A stretch of 64,000 nucleotides of DNA from Allium sativum (lineage: Eukaryota > Streptophyta > Magnoliopsida > Asparagales > Amaryllidaceae): assembly GCA_030737875.1 (NCBI GenBank), contig CM060915.1:636432786-636496785 (forward strand). Direction: 5' to 3'. How positions within the stretch are numbered: position 1 is the first letter of the stretch; every line of letters starts with the position of its first letter. The notes below the pieces were generated by a model. That model made no database searches. It was not told the origin of the DNA and saw only the letters and a list, made by a program, of their open reading frames with translations. Of this stretch, positions 1 through 10,400 are shown in pieces. A program made the translations under genes and the position numbers.

Positions 1-1027
1 GGGGGCGACGATTGCCAGCGGTGCCTCGCGCGGCGCTGCTGCGCGTCTTCTTCTCCTTCTTCTTTTTTTTTCTTTCGAATGAAGACTGAAGTCAACGGTT
101 GGGGGTAGGGGTAGGTTAAGGAGAAATATATTTTTATATTTAATTTTATTTTTAAATCCAATAAAGTTACTTTTTCGTTCGAAGCCCAAATCGAACCGAA
201 CGACTGTCGACCCTAGCTAATTACCCCTATTCCGAACACAATGGGATATGTACCGCAGGCTGATTCGATCGTTTCGATCAGTTTCCGTCAAAATCAACAT
301 ATAACTCTATATATTGAATTTAAACGTGCATTTCAATTTACCGGGGTCACATACTAACTTGAAAAATTCCAAAAAAATATTTTCTAGCTTCTTATTGACG
401 ATACGGTCCTAACAAAACTAGTTTCGTCGAATTCTGAGACCGTATGAAAAATGGCCAATTTCCAGTCGATTAAAATCAACTGAAACTGGTCAAACGCGTT
501 TTCCTTTGCCACGCTCACATATTGATTCGAAAAATTATGAAATTTGAAACCTAGCAATAATTTGACATCACGGATCCAACAAAAGTGGTTTCGTCGAAAT
601 CCGAGGTCGTTTGCAAAATTCCCATTTTTAAGGGCCTGAATTCCATAACGACTATTCAGAATTTTCAACTGGACATATCTTTTGATTCCCGCTATGAAAT
701 TTTGAATTATCGGATTCGTTGGAAAGATATCATCAATTAGATCCTATCATTTTTGGTTTCACTAAAATCCGGACTGTTTTGCACCCGGTATATTCAATTG
801 AAGTTTGAAATCGAATTATCGAACTACCGCGCCATTTTCAATTCTATTTATAATTATATATAAATATTATATTCTAACGACGGCGTATATAATATATACG
901 TTCGAATTATATTCAAAATAAATTTCTCATTGATATTATTTAAAATAATCTATTTTAAATATTCAAAATTCGCTAAAATTGCCAAAATAAAAATTTTAAA
1001 CTGGTTCAGAATTTCTGGGTTATTACA
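1..1027 (-). repeat. N1 3' LTR, partial
   Basis: This is the U3 end (in element sense) of the left LTR. It matches 6993-8014 over its length with scattered substitutions and small indels. It ends at ...TTACA (1027), directly before the polypurine tract. It contains a site II-like TGGGCT (reverse complement near 182-187), an AT-rich TATA-like block near 126-155, and the degenerate ACGGTCC...TTTCGTCGAA modules near 400 and 575. The peptide frame seen at 384-668 is a by-product and not a gene. Confidence 0.85.
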
Positions 1028-1040
1028 ATCTCCCCCACTT
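1028..1040 (-). promoter_or_regulatory. N1 polypurine tract
   Basis: The minus strand reads AAGTGGGGGAGAT immediately before the 3' LTR start TGTAATAACCC. Upstream in element sense is TTTTCGGGGACGAAAAG, which closely matches the chromovirus block TTTCGGGGACGAAATCC at 21807-21823. The PPT would prime plus-strand DNA synthesis. Confidence 0.85.
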
Positions 1041-1700
1041 AAAACTTTTCGTCCCCGAAAAGGAACAAAGTCGAAAATGGTTTGATCAATCAACTCTAGG
1101 TTCGATCTGGCTTCCATTCTCTAACTTTTCAGTTTCTGAGAATTTTCAAATTTTCAAAAATTTGGCTAACACCCTAAATTTTCGAAAAATTTCGCCATAA
1201 CCTCCCCTGCACCGGGAGCCACGGGAAAATCCCGAAATTGCCATATAGGCCTTCTGATCTCAAAAAGAAAAAGAAAAAGAAAAAGAAAAAGCCAATAGGC
1301 TCATAAAATCATCATCACCCAAACAAAACAGTAAATTATGTAGTAAACATGTACCTATTTGTCGGGCAAACAAATTTTATTCTCTGCTCTAGCCTCCTTG
1401 CTATGACCTGTTCAATGTAAGTACTTGTATATGCAGGCAAATGTGACCAAATTTCAACATAGTACAATGTTTGATTCAGTTAGGCTAAATGGTTCAAAAT
1501 TATCAAACAAATAAACAATCAACACAAACATCAATCAATTAGTGGATTAGAGTTTTCAAATTCATAAATTTTGATATATAGACTGAAATCATGTTTTGAT
1601 GCCAAATCACAACAATGTGTTCTAACTATATTAGTTTTGGTTCTCACACCAGCCTAATGGAAATATATAGATATCACACCTTCGAAACACGAACATAAAT

Positions 1701-1727
1701 ACTGATGATGCACGTGCTATCATCAGT
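1701..1727 (-). promoter_or_regulatory. N1 leader hairpin with palindromic loop (dimerisation-like)
   Basis: Arms ACTGATGAT (1701-1709) and ATCATCAGT (1719-1727) are perfectly complementary over 9 bp. The loop contains the self-complementary 8-mer GCACGTGC. It lies about 330 nt downstream of the PBS in element sense. The same position in N2, N3 and N4 has a hairpin with a different stem or loop sequence but the same design. Its role as a kissing-loop dimer signal is inferred. Confidence 0.6.
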
Positions 1728-2052
1728 ACCATCTCCGGGCGACTAGAATGTGATTCTATATCTATCCAATATATTAAAACTTCGAATATACGTTCATGAC
1801 GCGTATATGCAAAATCTTTATATACTCGATTGTCCATAATCAAAATAAATAAATAATCAAATACGTTTAAAATGGTTTAAATTTTCAAAACAAAATTGTT
1901 TTCTTTTGAAAAATATACTCTTCACACTTGTTCTAGGATACTACTGATCCTATCTCTAACGAGTCATTCTATTTGGATACTACTAATCCAATATCTGATG
2001 AATTCTTTCGTATGGTTCTAAGGTGTCTTGTTCTCGAGCTCTGTAAACCAAA

Positions 2053-2064
2053 GCTCTGATACCA
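2053..2064 (-). promoter_or_regulatory. N1 primer-binding site (initiator Met tRNA)
   Basis: The minus strand reads TGGTATCAGAGC, the usual plant iMet tRNA complement, two bases inside the 5' LTR end at 2067. It fixes the element's orientation as minus. Confidence 0.9.
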
Positions 2065-2360
2065 AATGTGACGGCCGGGAATTTCGCTCGATCCGAATCA
2101 GTCGTTAAACCGATCTAGACCGTTCGAAACCCTTGATCGTTTTGAGAACAGGACAAATCAGAACACAAACAGAAGAACATTTCATTGCTATTACAACAAT
2201 TCCATCAGATACAAGAATATACAGAGTATAAATGAATAAATTACATTCGATAAATATCAGGGATTACAGTAAATTACAAAGCAGCTGAAAAATAATACAA
2301 AGCACAACTGAAGGTGATATACGGATACAGAGCTTTCCGGATATCATTCCAGCTGTAAAC

Positions 2361-2482
2361 CAGGATCCTGTGAATATAAATCTGCAAAACCAAAACTACT
2401 AGCTGCCCGTGTCGAAAATAAGGGCACCCAGAGTTTAGGTTAAAACAATAAACTCCAGGTCAGTCATGTGACTGGTGTGAGA
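2361..2482 (-). promoter_or_regulatory. N1 LTR module: CTCAC hairpin then CAG/GATCC acceptor-like site
   Basis: In element sense the order is CTCACACCAGTCA...TGACTGACC, a T-rich stretch, then TTCACAG followed by GATCCTGG. The inverted repeat CAGTCA/TGACTG is at 2461-2474. The same order is found in N2, N3, N4 and the chromovirus LTR with different stem sequences. It resembles a 3' splice acceptor behind a small hairpin. That function is inferred. Confidence 0.5.
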
Positions 2483-2619
2483 ACTAAAACAGTTATTTAA
2501 AACTTTTCTTTAAAAGAGAGTAATTCAAGGGACCACGCCGTATAACACGGAACGGGTTTCCTACCAAGAATACCAGTGTGCATATCAATAAACAACGCAA
2601 TGCTTTTTCGAAAAATGAA

Positions 2620-2691
2620 GCTATTATAAGACCCAGGTCCCATCACACAATGCAACGCAAGCCGGAGGATAGGGTTTTACCTTATAACAGC
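2620..2691 (-). promoter_or_regulatory. N1 LTR long-stem structure
   Basis: The arms at 2620-2630 and 2681-2691 pair over 11 bp in the minus-strand transcript, with one position a G-U wobble. The loop is about 50 nt and is conserved with N2 and N3 (CATCACACAATGCAACGCAA is shared). Covariation with the other families is described in the findings. Confidence 0.55.
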
Positions 2692-5002
2692 CAAACATGC
2701 TTGATACGTTTAAAACAAATCATTTGATACTATAATAAGTGTATAGTGTCAAAACAATTTCAATCATAAATATAAATCATAGACGGCATGAGTGCCCCAT
2801 CCCACTATGTCGCCATACTATGCTCTACAAATAAAGCCGAAATACACGTATTGGAAATTGGATTTCCATCATGAGTCGAGGCAAGGGGCAAGCTCCTCTC
2901 CGCGCTCGAGACACTCTAGCAAATGCCTCAGGACTACACACTCTGGGCAATCCTTGGATCTTCAGGGCCGGTCCTCACTTACGTTAGAGGATTAATTATG
3001 CCTGAACACACGTTTCCCAGTCCTTACAGACCTATAATCGAGGTGCCTCATCCAACAACCACAAAGGTGAAAAGTATATAAATGTCAGGGCTGGTAAGTC
3101 ACTGACACCACCAAAGCTAGAAAGAAACGTCGTGCTCTCCCTGCAGTCTGTATCCCGTTTTTGACTCATACCGAGGTGTGAGGCTCGCGAATTCACGTTA
3201 TACACAAAGCTACGCCACAAAGGTCGTGCTTTGATCATCAACCACAAGACTTTGCTTTTCAACAGAAGCCTTGATCATTGCATCTTAGCGTGCCACACGG
3301 GCAATTCATGTCATGCGACTGATGTCCATCGATACACAACCTCTGAGCTCGTACGTCTCAGAGAAGGGCGTTAAGCAAAAGAATAAATTCTCCGCGGCCA
3401 AACAGATGTATATTTAATAGAAATCAATCAACACAGAATAAAATCCAATGTCAGACACACAATCCATTTACAAGTCCGTTCTGGGTCTGAACGAAACCGG
3501 TGGCACTTTCCTCGCATATCCATCCATCTCCAAGTACATCTAGACGACCACCAACTATTTCCATCCTCTTGAGTGTACAGCCCAATATGGATCGTTAGTA
3601 ATAATCCAAATGATGTGAAGACTTCCGGTCTTCAACCACCGTCTTCATCTTCGACATATCGTCGAATCGGTTATTCAGAATGGGTATAAACCCGGACTTT
3701 CCGAACAACCCGCGTATATTAAAAACAAATGTTACACAAACACAACATACGCCTCATTCCAATTCAGAATATTCTTTTATTCACAAAATCACATTTTTAG
3801 GGGAAAGGTTCCCATTAATTTTATCCCAGATAAATCCTTTCAAATTTATCCTTTAATCTTCCTTTGGATGTCATTTCAAACCAAATTATGGTTTTTCAAA
3901 CTAGTCGAGATTAGCGAACCATATCGAAGTAATTATTTATTTTATTTCCCAATCCCAACCTATTCATCCCATGAAGCAAAACTGGTAATACTCCATATCT
4001 AACACCATGATGTTATCGGTAAAATTAATTACCATTTCACGTTCAAATCTAATTAAAGATTTAACTATCGCTTTGGAGCAAAACTGGTGATACTCCATCC
4101 TCGCTCATTTTCTAAAGTTGATAATTTAAATTATCAATCCACATTTCAATTCAATTGAAGATTCATTAAAACTCCTTTTATTGGGTTAAAGAACTAATGT
4201 CTTTTAAAACACAGTTCACGACAAACCCAAATCACATTCTATTTATCATCGGGTTAAAGAACTGGTGTTATTTAAAACACTGCTCATGATAAACCCACAA
4301 ATCAATTCTATTTAAAACCCATTTCAAATCCAATTTATTTATTTAAAAAATAAATGGATTTTAATTTTAGTTCAAAACTAGTTCATTTTGATAAAAATCT
4401 ATTTTTATCTTTTCAAATGTGGAGTTTTTCATCCCAAATTCTCCCTAATCATTTCTTATGATTTTACACAAATTATTACTATTTTTAATAATTTTATCAA
4501 GGCCCGTACAGTCGATTTCCATCATCGGCCATCGAACTGCACTTACAGCGACCTTTTTCAAATTTGATTTGGACGTATCTCCAAATCCAACCGATAGATT
4601 TCAAATTTCTAATATTCGTTAGAAAGCTCTTTTCGATACGAACCCAACGGTTCCGGTTTTAGGAGAATCCGACGGTCGGATCTTCCGTAATGTCCGTTTG
4701 AAATAAATGGTCGAAATTCACGAACTGCCGCGGCGCGGCGCGTTCTATTCAGGCCATTATATTATATATATAATATATATAATATATATTTCGTCGATTT
4801 CTATTTAAAACGAATTATATAAATAGTTTTAAATTCGTTTCAAAAACAATTTCAACTTCCATTTCAATCCAAAGCAAAATTGAATTCTTCTTTATAAATT
4901 CGTTTTAAAATTCATTTCTATTCGATTCAAATTTCAATTCAATTTGAATTCATTTCAATTCGCTTTCAATTCAATTTGAAATCGTTTTCAATTCAATTTC
5001 AA

Positions 5003-5125
5003 AGTCATTTTCTATTCGATTCAATTCAAATTGGTTTTCTATTCGATTCAATTCAAATTGGTTTTCTATTCGATTCAATTCAAATTGGTTTTCTATTCGA
5101 TTCAATTCAAATTGGTTTTCTATTT
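5003..5125. repeat. 27-bp tandem repeat in N1 LTR
   Basis: The unit TTGGTTTTCTATTCGATTCA plus ATTCAAA recurs with an exact 27-bp period (starts near 5030, 5057, 5084, 5111), about four and a half copies including a diverged first unit. The period is a multiple of three, so it makes repeated peptide frames on both strands that are not genes. Confidence 0.9.
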
Positions 5126-5193
5126 TCAAATATTCTATTTCAAATATTTCTATTTCAAATATTTCTATTTTCAACAAATGAGTATTTATTTTT

Positions 5194-5420
5194 GTCAACA
5201 CACGACTAATCTCAACGAATGAGTACTGTCCACGTGTGACTATTTTTGTTAAATTATTTCGTTCAACACATGACTAATCTCAACGGATGAGTACAGTCAA
5301 CACATGAACCTTTATTTTATAGTGATAAAGATATAAATTTTATTGTTAAAATATTTCGTTCAACACATGACTAGTCTCACGAATGAGTACAGTCAACACA
5401 TGAACCTTTATTTTATAGTA
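5194..5420. repeat. CAACACATGA-type repeats in N1 LTR
   Basis: CAACACATGA with the linked phrase AATGAGTAC recurs several times. Two larger copies of about 95 bp (near 5260 and 5355) both end in ACCTTTATTTTATAGT. N3 has an independent expansion of the same phrase at about 58985-59280. Confidence 0.7.
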
Positions 5421-7084
5421 TTCTTTATCTTCTAAATTGGAATGAGGCCCAATCAATCACCATATAAAGTTAATTATATGGATTTTCACACATCACACGT
5501 ATATAATAGCATTGAAAAATAATCAACCATCAACCAAAGTGCACTACACTGTATAAGCATCAAATATAGATATCTAACGCTTATAACAGCCTGTCAATCA
5601 ATCGATCGACACATTTAATCAATCAGGATGAGTGAACTTCAAATTTCATCCCAACACCCGTGTGGGGTTTCAAATCAACAAACATAGATTTTTATTCGTG
5701 CACTTGGGCGATGTGTAAAATTTATCGACCCAATCAATGTCCTTCAAATAGGTGTACATAAACAAACCGTCCGGTTTGTAAATGAATATTTATTTATTCA
5801 CATTCACGTTAAAAATTATATTTTTAACGACAAAACATTTTATTTTAACTTATGAATTTCTATTCAGTTCATTCTTTAAAAAAAATGATAATTTTATTTT
5901 TCTAACTTATTTTAGAAAATTTCGGCGGCATAACGGCACGATAATAGAAACGGGACGAGGCCTAGCCTTATCCCCGGTCTAATGAAGGCCCACGCCATTC
6001 ACACATCAATCAAATCCATTCCATTTCACCAAACAATCAATTTCAATCAAATAATCTAACTAATTTTTGCAATCAAACAAACAAGTCCATGGTCTGTGGA
6101 CGATTGTGTCGGGTGCTACTAAGCACCGTCTGCATCCTAGTATATATATATAATTAGAAAATGAAATTGAAAGGTGAGAAATTCTCACCAATAGCTATCC
6201 AATCATCTTGACTCTTCTTTGATAGAAATCTTCATCGTTATCGCATTTTTGTCATCTTCGTTGCTGTAGCCACTATATATATAAAAATAGAATTTTTACT
6301 TTGTTATTCGATATATAAAAATCGAATTTTTACTTTGCTATCATATAGATAAAAATTCTATTTTTATCACACTATTCTATATAAAAAGGTTTCGCCTTTT
6401 TAATTTTAAAGATATCGTCTTTTCCAATATATCATTATAAAAATCACATTTTTATTTTTCTACACATATAAAGATGATATTTTTAATATTCCTATCATGT
6501 AAAAATTATATTTTTACTTCTCTTCATAAACAAAAATCATATTTTTACATCATCTATATAGTAAAGACTATATTTTTAATACTTTAAAATGTAAAAATCA
6601 TATTTTTAATTGAATAAAAATCTTTTCTACCTCTTCCTTATATAAAAATCATATTTTTATAAATAAAAATATAATCTTTTCAATTTTAAAAATCAAATCT
6701 TTATATATACTTTATTTTCAGATCTTATAAATGCTAATTTATGTATATAAAAAAACTGATTTTATAAATAAAAATAAAATCAAAAACTTACAGTGATTTT
6801 TTTCAGAGAGATGGGGGGAATTTCGAACTGTGGAGGAGTATGGGGGCCGAAATCGAGTAGAAGAAGAAGGGGAGGGGGCGCGATGCGGTCGATTTTTGGT
6901 GGCAGGGGGCTTCGCGATTGGGGGAGGAGGCTGGAACGGAGGCGACGGGTGACGAGGTGAGAGGCTAGAGGGAAGGAGCGGCACCGGAGAGGGGGGGCGA
7001 CGATTGCCAGCGGTGCCTCGCGCGACGCTGCTGCGCGTCTTCTTCTCCTTCTTTTTTTTTCTTTCGAATGAAGACTGAAGTCAA

Positions 7085-7180
7085 CGGTTGGGGGTAGCGG
7101 TAGGTTAAGGAGAAATATATTTTTATATTTAATTTTATTTTTAAATCCAATAAATTTACTTTTTCGTTCGAAGCCCAAAT
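7085..7180 (-). promoter_or_regulatory. Putative N1 LTR promoter
   Basis: In element sense a TGGGCT site (7172-7177) is followed by an AT-rich TATA-like stretch (about 7112-7139) and then a CT/GA-biased leader running into the GC-rich island at 6810-7060. Similar order and place, 0.9-1.7 kb from the sense start of the LTR, is seen in N2, N3 and N4. The exact start site is not determinable here. Confidence 0.4.
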
Positions 7181-8014
7181 CGAACCCAACGACAGTCGAC
7201 CCTAGCTAATTACCCCTATTCGAACACAATGGGATATGTACCGCAGGCTGATTCGATCGTTTCGATCAGTTTCCGTCAAAATCAACATATAACTCTATAT
7301 ATTAAATTTAAACGCGCATTTCAATTTACCGGGGTCACATACTAACTTGAAAAATTCCAGAAAAATATTTTCTAGCTTCGTATTGACGTTACGGTCCTAA
7401 CAAAACTAGTTTCGTCGAATTTTGAGACCGTATGAAAATGGCCAATTTCCAGTCGATTAAAATCAACTGAAATTGGTCAAACGCGTTTTCCTTTGCCACG
7501 CTCACATATTGATTCGAAAAATTATGAAATTTGAAACCTAGCAATAATTTGACATCACAGATCCAACAAAAGTGGTTTCGTCGAAATCCGAGGTCGTTTG
7601 CAAAATTCCCATTTTTAAGGGCCTGAATTCCATAGCGACTATTCAGAATTTTCAACTGGACATATCTTTTGATTCCCGCTATGAAATTTTGATTTTTCGG
7701 ATTCGTTGGAAAGATATCATCAATTAGATCCTATCATTTTTGGTTTCACTAAAATCCGGATTGTTTTGCACCCGGTATATTCAATTGAAGTTTGAAATCG
7801 AATTATCGAACTACCGCGCCATTTTCAATTCTATTTATAATTATATATAAATATTATATTCTAACGACGGCGTATATAATATATACGTTCGAATTATATT
7901 CAAAATAAATTTCTCATTGATATTATTTAAAATAATCTATTTTAAATATTCAAAATTCGCTAAAATTGCCAAAATAAAAATTTTAAACTGGTTCAGAATT
8001 TCCGGGTTATTACA

Positions 8015-8897
8015 TTTATGTACATATATTAATACATTTTTTGTTCGCTTTTCGTAGTTTAAAAATTCGTGTTAACACCTATGAATTCCATTGTAATTGA
8101 AAATTGAAACATAAATATTCCTTGACATTATGCATTGAAAGAAACTAGTTTCGGCTTTTTCCTTGTCCGTATGAATTAATAATAAATTTTTAAAGTCTGA
8201 AAATTGACAATTTTCACTGAAAAATCAATTATAATTACATATTAATTCTAAAAATTCCAGAAAAATCATTTCTAGCTTTGTTTTGATGATACGAACCCAA
8301 TAAAATTAATTTCGTTGAATTTGAAGACCGTTTGCAAAACTTCACTTTTCAAGGCGTATATATTTTATATTTAAAAATATATTTTTATATGAATAATTTC
8401 CAAAACTGAAAATATATAAGTGCTTATACCTTTTCAATGCAGAAATGTCATTTCGAACTCAATGGAAGTGGTTTCGAGTCCAAATTCATTCGTATGCAAA
8501 AATTAGCCTTTTGGGCCATATATTTTAATATATATAAATTCCATAGCGTTTTTCTGAAATTTTAAATTTGCCATAACTTACAAATTATAAACTGAAATCT
8601 TAATTTTTTAAATTCATTGGAAAGATATCGTCAATACGATCCTAATATTTCTTGTTTCGTCCAATTCTGAATTATAATGAATTTTATATATTTTCCCAAA
8701 GTTGAAAATCGAATACTGAAATTACCGCGCCATTTCAGGCTCGAAATATAATTAATATAAATTATACGTTCTAACTTCGATTTAAAATTAATTATTTTGC
8801 CGTTATTATTTAAAATAAATTATTTTAAATATACTAAATCCTTTAAATTAACTAAAATAAAAATTTTAAATTTGCCCCAAAATTCCGGGTCGTTACA
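8015..8897 (-). repeat. N2 3' LTR, right-hand part
   Basis: This matches 32490-33372 with scattered substitutions. Its left edge is the insertion point of N1. It holds several degenerate ACGAACCC...TTTCGTTGAATTTGAAGACC modules and ends in CGTTACA. Confidence 0.85.
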
Positions 8898-8910
8898 ATC
8901 TCCCCCACTT
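8898..8910 (-). promoter_or_regulatory. N2 polypurine tract
   Basis: The minus strand reads AAGTGGGGGAGAT, identical to that of N1, directly before the LTR start TGTAACGACCC. Confidence 0.8.
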
Positions 8911-9070
8911 AAAAAATTTTCGTCCTCGAAAAGTAACGAAGCTAAAAGTTGTTTACTTATTTAACTCAATATTCATTCTAATCAATTTTCAATTCAGTTC
9001 AACATTGAATTCAATCTAGTTAAATGTATCATTCTATTATATATTGGTTTTGTTAATTACCATTTCAATA
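8898..9070 (-). other. N2 interior, 3' part
   Basis: A short non-coding stretch between the polypurine tract and the CACTA insertion. The last three bases, ATA (9068-9070), are the target duplication of the CACTA element. The remainder of the interior resumes at 27424. Confidence 0.7.
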
Positions 9071-9240
9071 CACTACTAGAAAAACTACTTTTAGTTACAT
9101 ATTTTACCAGCGTTTATATACTAAGTGTAACTGAAGATATTTGATTCCTATGTTTTCACCCATTTAATTCGATAAAACGATGGCAATTACCCTCTCGTTT
9201 ACACTGGGCAGGATAAAACACAAATTGTTTTCGTTTCATT

Positions 9241-9620
9241 TTTCTTTCCCTCCATTTCACGTTTCTCTTTTTACTTCACCGCCCACATAACCCTACTTCT
9301 ATTTCCATTTCCCTCTGTATGACGTCTCTCCGTTTACCTCTCCTCTCACAAAACCCTAAGTCCGTAATTTAAAAGCGTTGAGATTGGACCAACTGCCACC
9401 GATGCTCGGATCTACAACTAGTCTTTGCTTCGTCCTTTTAGATCTGGTGCTACTGAAAGAGATGGACGTATGAATTGGATTGTGCCAAAGAAGTTTTCCT
9501 ATCTGATCTGGTCTAGACATGTCGTCGGAGGTCACGATGAGTCACTAGTTGATGTCAGATCTAGAATTTGATGTAGGTGACTTTAAGCTGCAATGATTTG
9601 GTATGTTCTTGATATAAATT
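9241..9620 (+). other. CACTA left region, leader-like sequence
   Basis: A CT-rich stretch with ACAAAACCCTAAG near 9347 looks like a plant 5' leader or promoter-proximal region, possibly captured or the transposon's own. Short frames here, for example from 9400, are not recognisable. From 9620 to 9940 I see nothing beyond AT-rich sequence. Confidence 0.25.
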
Positions 9621-9942
9621 CCCAGTAATGAAGTTTATGAATTACTGAATCAATATCTTAGAGATTTTGTGAATTTTTTTGTATCAACTATGTAGTTCAT
9701 GTCTGAGTGTATAAATTACGATTTGGATCTAAGTCACAAATTACAATAAGAGATATGATCTGAGCCTTCTGATGGTGGAATAGTGGCATTCTTTTTGTTG
9801 ATAGGGTTGATATAATCTTTTTCCTAAACATTGCATATTTTATTTTGGAGTCCGACAAGGAATAATAAAGATGAGAACCTGTATTTTTTTTTTGGTGTAT
9901 TTGCTTTAATAATTATAAATTTTTAGATATGTTTATTTGAGC

Positions 9943-10400
9943 AACTCCAATATATTATTTTATTTGCACTGGCTCAATAGCTTGCCGAATAGTAACAGAT
10001 TATCCTAATTTTCCACATGCAATCGACTAGGTCATTGGAGGGAAGCAACTAGAGCTCTACTCCAATATATTATTTTACTTGCACTGGCTCAATAGCTTGC
10101 CGAATAGTAACAAATTATCCTAATTTTCCACATGAAGTCGACTAGGTCATTGGAGGGAGGCAACTAGAGCTCTACTTATCGCTGCTGTCAGATCCCAACA
10201 TTCCACGTTGACCTCTACTCGCCAGCGTATCTGTATTATTTACTTGCACTGACTCAATAGCTTGCTGAACAGTAACAAATTATCCAAATTTTCCACATGC
10301 AGTCGACTAGGTCATTGGAGGGAGGCAACTAGAGCTCTACTTATCACTGCTGTCAGATTCCATCATTCCACGTTGACCTCTACTCGCCAGCGTATCTATG
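9943..10400. repeat. Three-copy repeat in CACTA element
   Basis: The phrase TTGCACTGGCTCAATAGCTT recurs near 9963, 10078 and, slightly changed, 10242. Each copy continues through a TCGACTAGGTCATTGGAGGG block. Copies two and three also share a CAGATCCCAACATTCCACGT-like tail and are about 170 bp long; the first is about 117 bp. Confidence 0.85.

Larger units (their letters stand above)
1028..2066 (-). other. N1 non-coding interior
   Basis: This 1039-bp interior runs from PPT to PBS. No reading frame resembles Gag or Pol. Several blocks are conserved with the interiors of N2 (27424-28009) and N3 (62082-63118): TTTTGGTTCTCACACCAG near 1632, the hairpin at 1701-1727, the CTCCGGGCGACTAGA block just after it, and GGATACTACTGATCC near 1936. 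Conservation of short blocks without a reading frame points to cis-acting RNA functions such as packaging, dimerisation or priming rather than protein. Confidence 0.75.
3751..5448. repeat. 14-bp inverted repeats bounding the variable centre of the N1 LTR
   Basis: GCCTCATTCCAATT at 3751-3764 is exactly reverse-complementary to 5435-5448. The 1.7 kb between them is AT-rich, and it holds the family-specific tandem repeats. N2 has the same pair in imperfect form (29333 and 30785), and N3 a more decayed pair (near 57526 and 59308). I see no target duplication, so an embedded DNA transposon is possible but not shown. Confidence 0.45.
1..8014 (-). mobile_element. N1: LARD-like non-autonomous LTR retrotransposon, left LTR cut by window edge
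   Basis: Positions 1-1027 and 6993-8014 are near-identical direct copies ending in GGGTTATTACA. Between them lie a polypurine tract (1028-1040), a non-coding interior and a primer-binding site (2053-2064), so the order on the minus strand is 5' LTR 2067-8014, interior 1028-2066, 3' LTR from 1027 leftwards out of the window. LTRs of about 5.95 kb with only 1.04 kb of interior are the reverse of a normal element. No gag or pol frame is present, so transposition must use proteins supplied in trans. It is inserted in the 3' LTR of N2: the right flank from 8015 matches N2 from 32490. The likely TSD is TTTAT (8015-8019); its partner lies outside the window. Confidence 0.85.
2067..8014 (-). repeat. 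N1 5' LTR, complete (5948 bp)
   Basis: It starts TGTGACGGCC and ends GGGTTATTACA, so it has TG...CA ends. In element sense (right to left) it holds: AT-rich U3 with repeated TTTCGTCGAA modules; a TGGGCT site and TATA-like block near 7110-7180; a GC-rich island at about 6810-7060; AT-rich sequence with 27-bp repeats near 5000-5120; then conserved RNA-like blocks at 2620-2691 and 2361-2482 close to the U5 end. Short frames, for example 3032-3262 and 6780-7178, are not conserved as proteins in the related LTRs. Confidence 0.85.

Noticed and set aside
5003..5125. Regularly spaced repeats considered as a CRISPR array
   Set aside because: Repeats are directly abutting with no unique spacers, and the context is a plant retrotransposon. 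The 50-bp array at 30491 and the ATGCAAGTT array were rejected for the same reasons.
4971..5222. Open frames on both strands with IENQFELNR / IQFKLVFYS repeats
   Set aside because: They come from a 27-bp tandem repeat whose length is a multiple of three.
6739..7189. Overlapping Arg- and Pro-rich minus-strand frames
   Set aside because: Three frames are open at once in a GA/CT-rich tract, a compositional effect. The other N1 LTR copy has indels here that change the frames.
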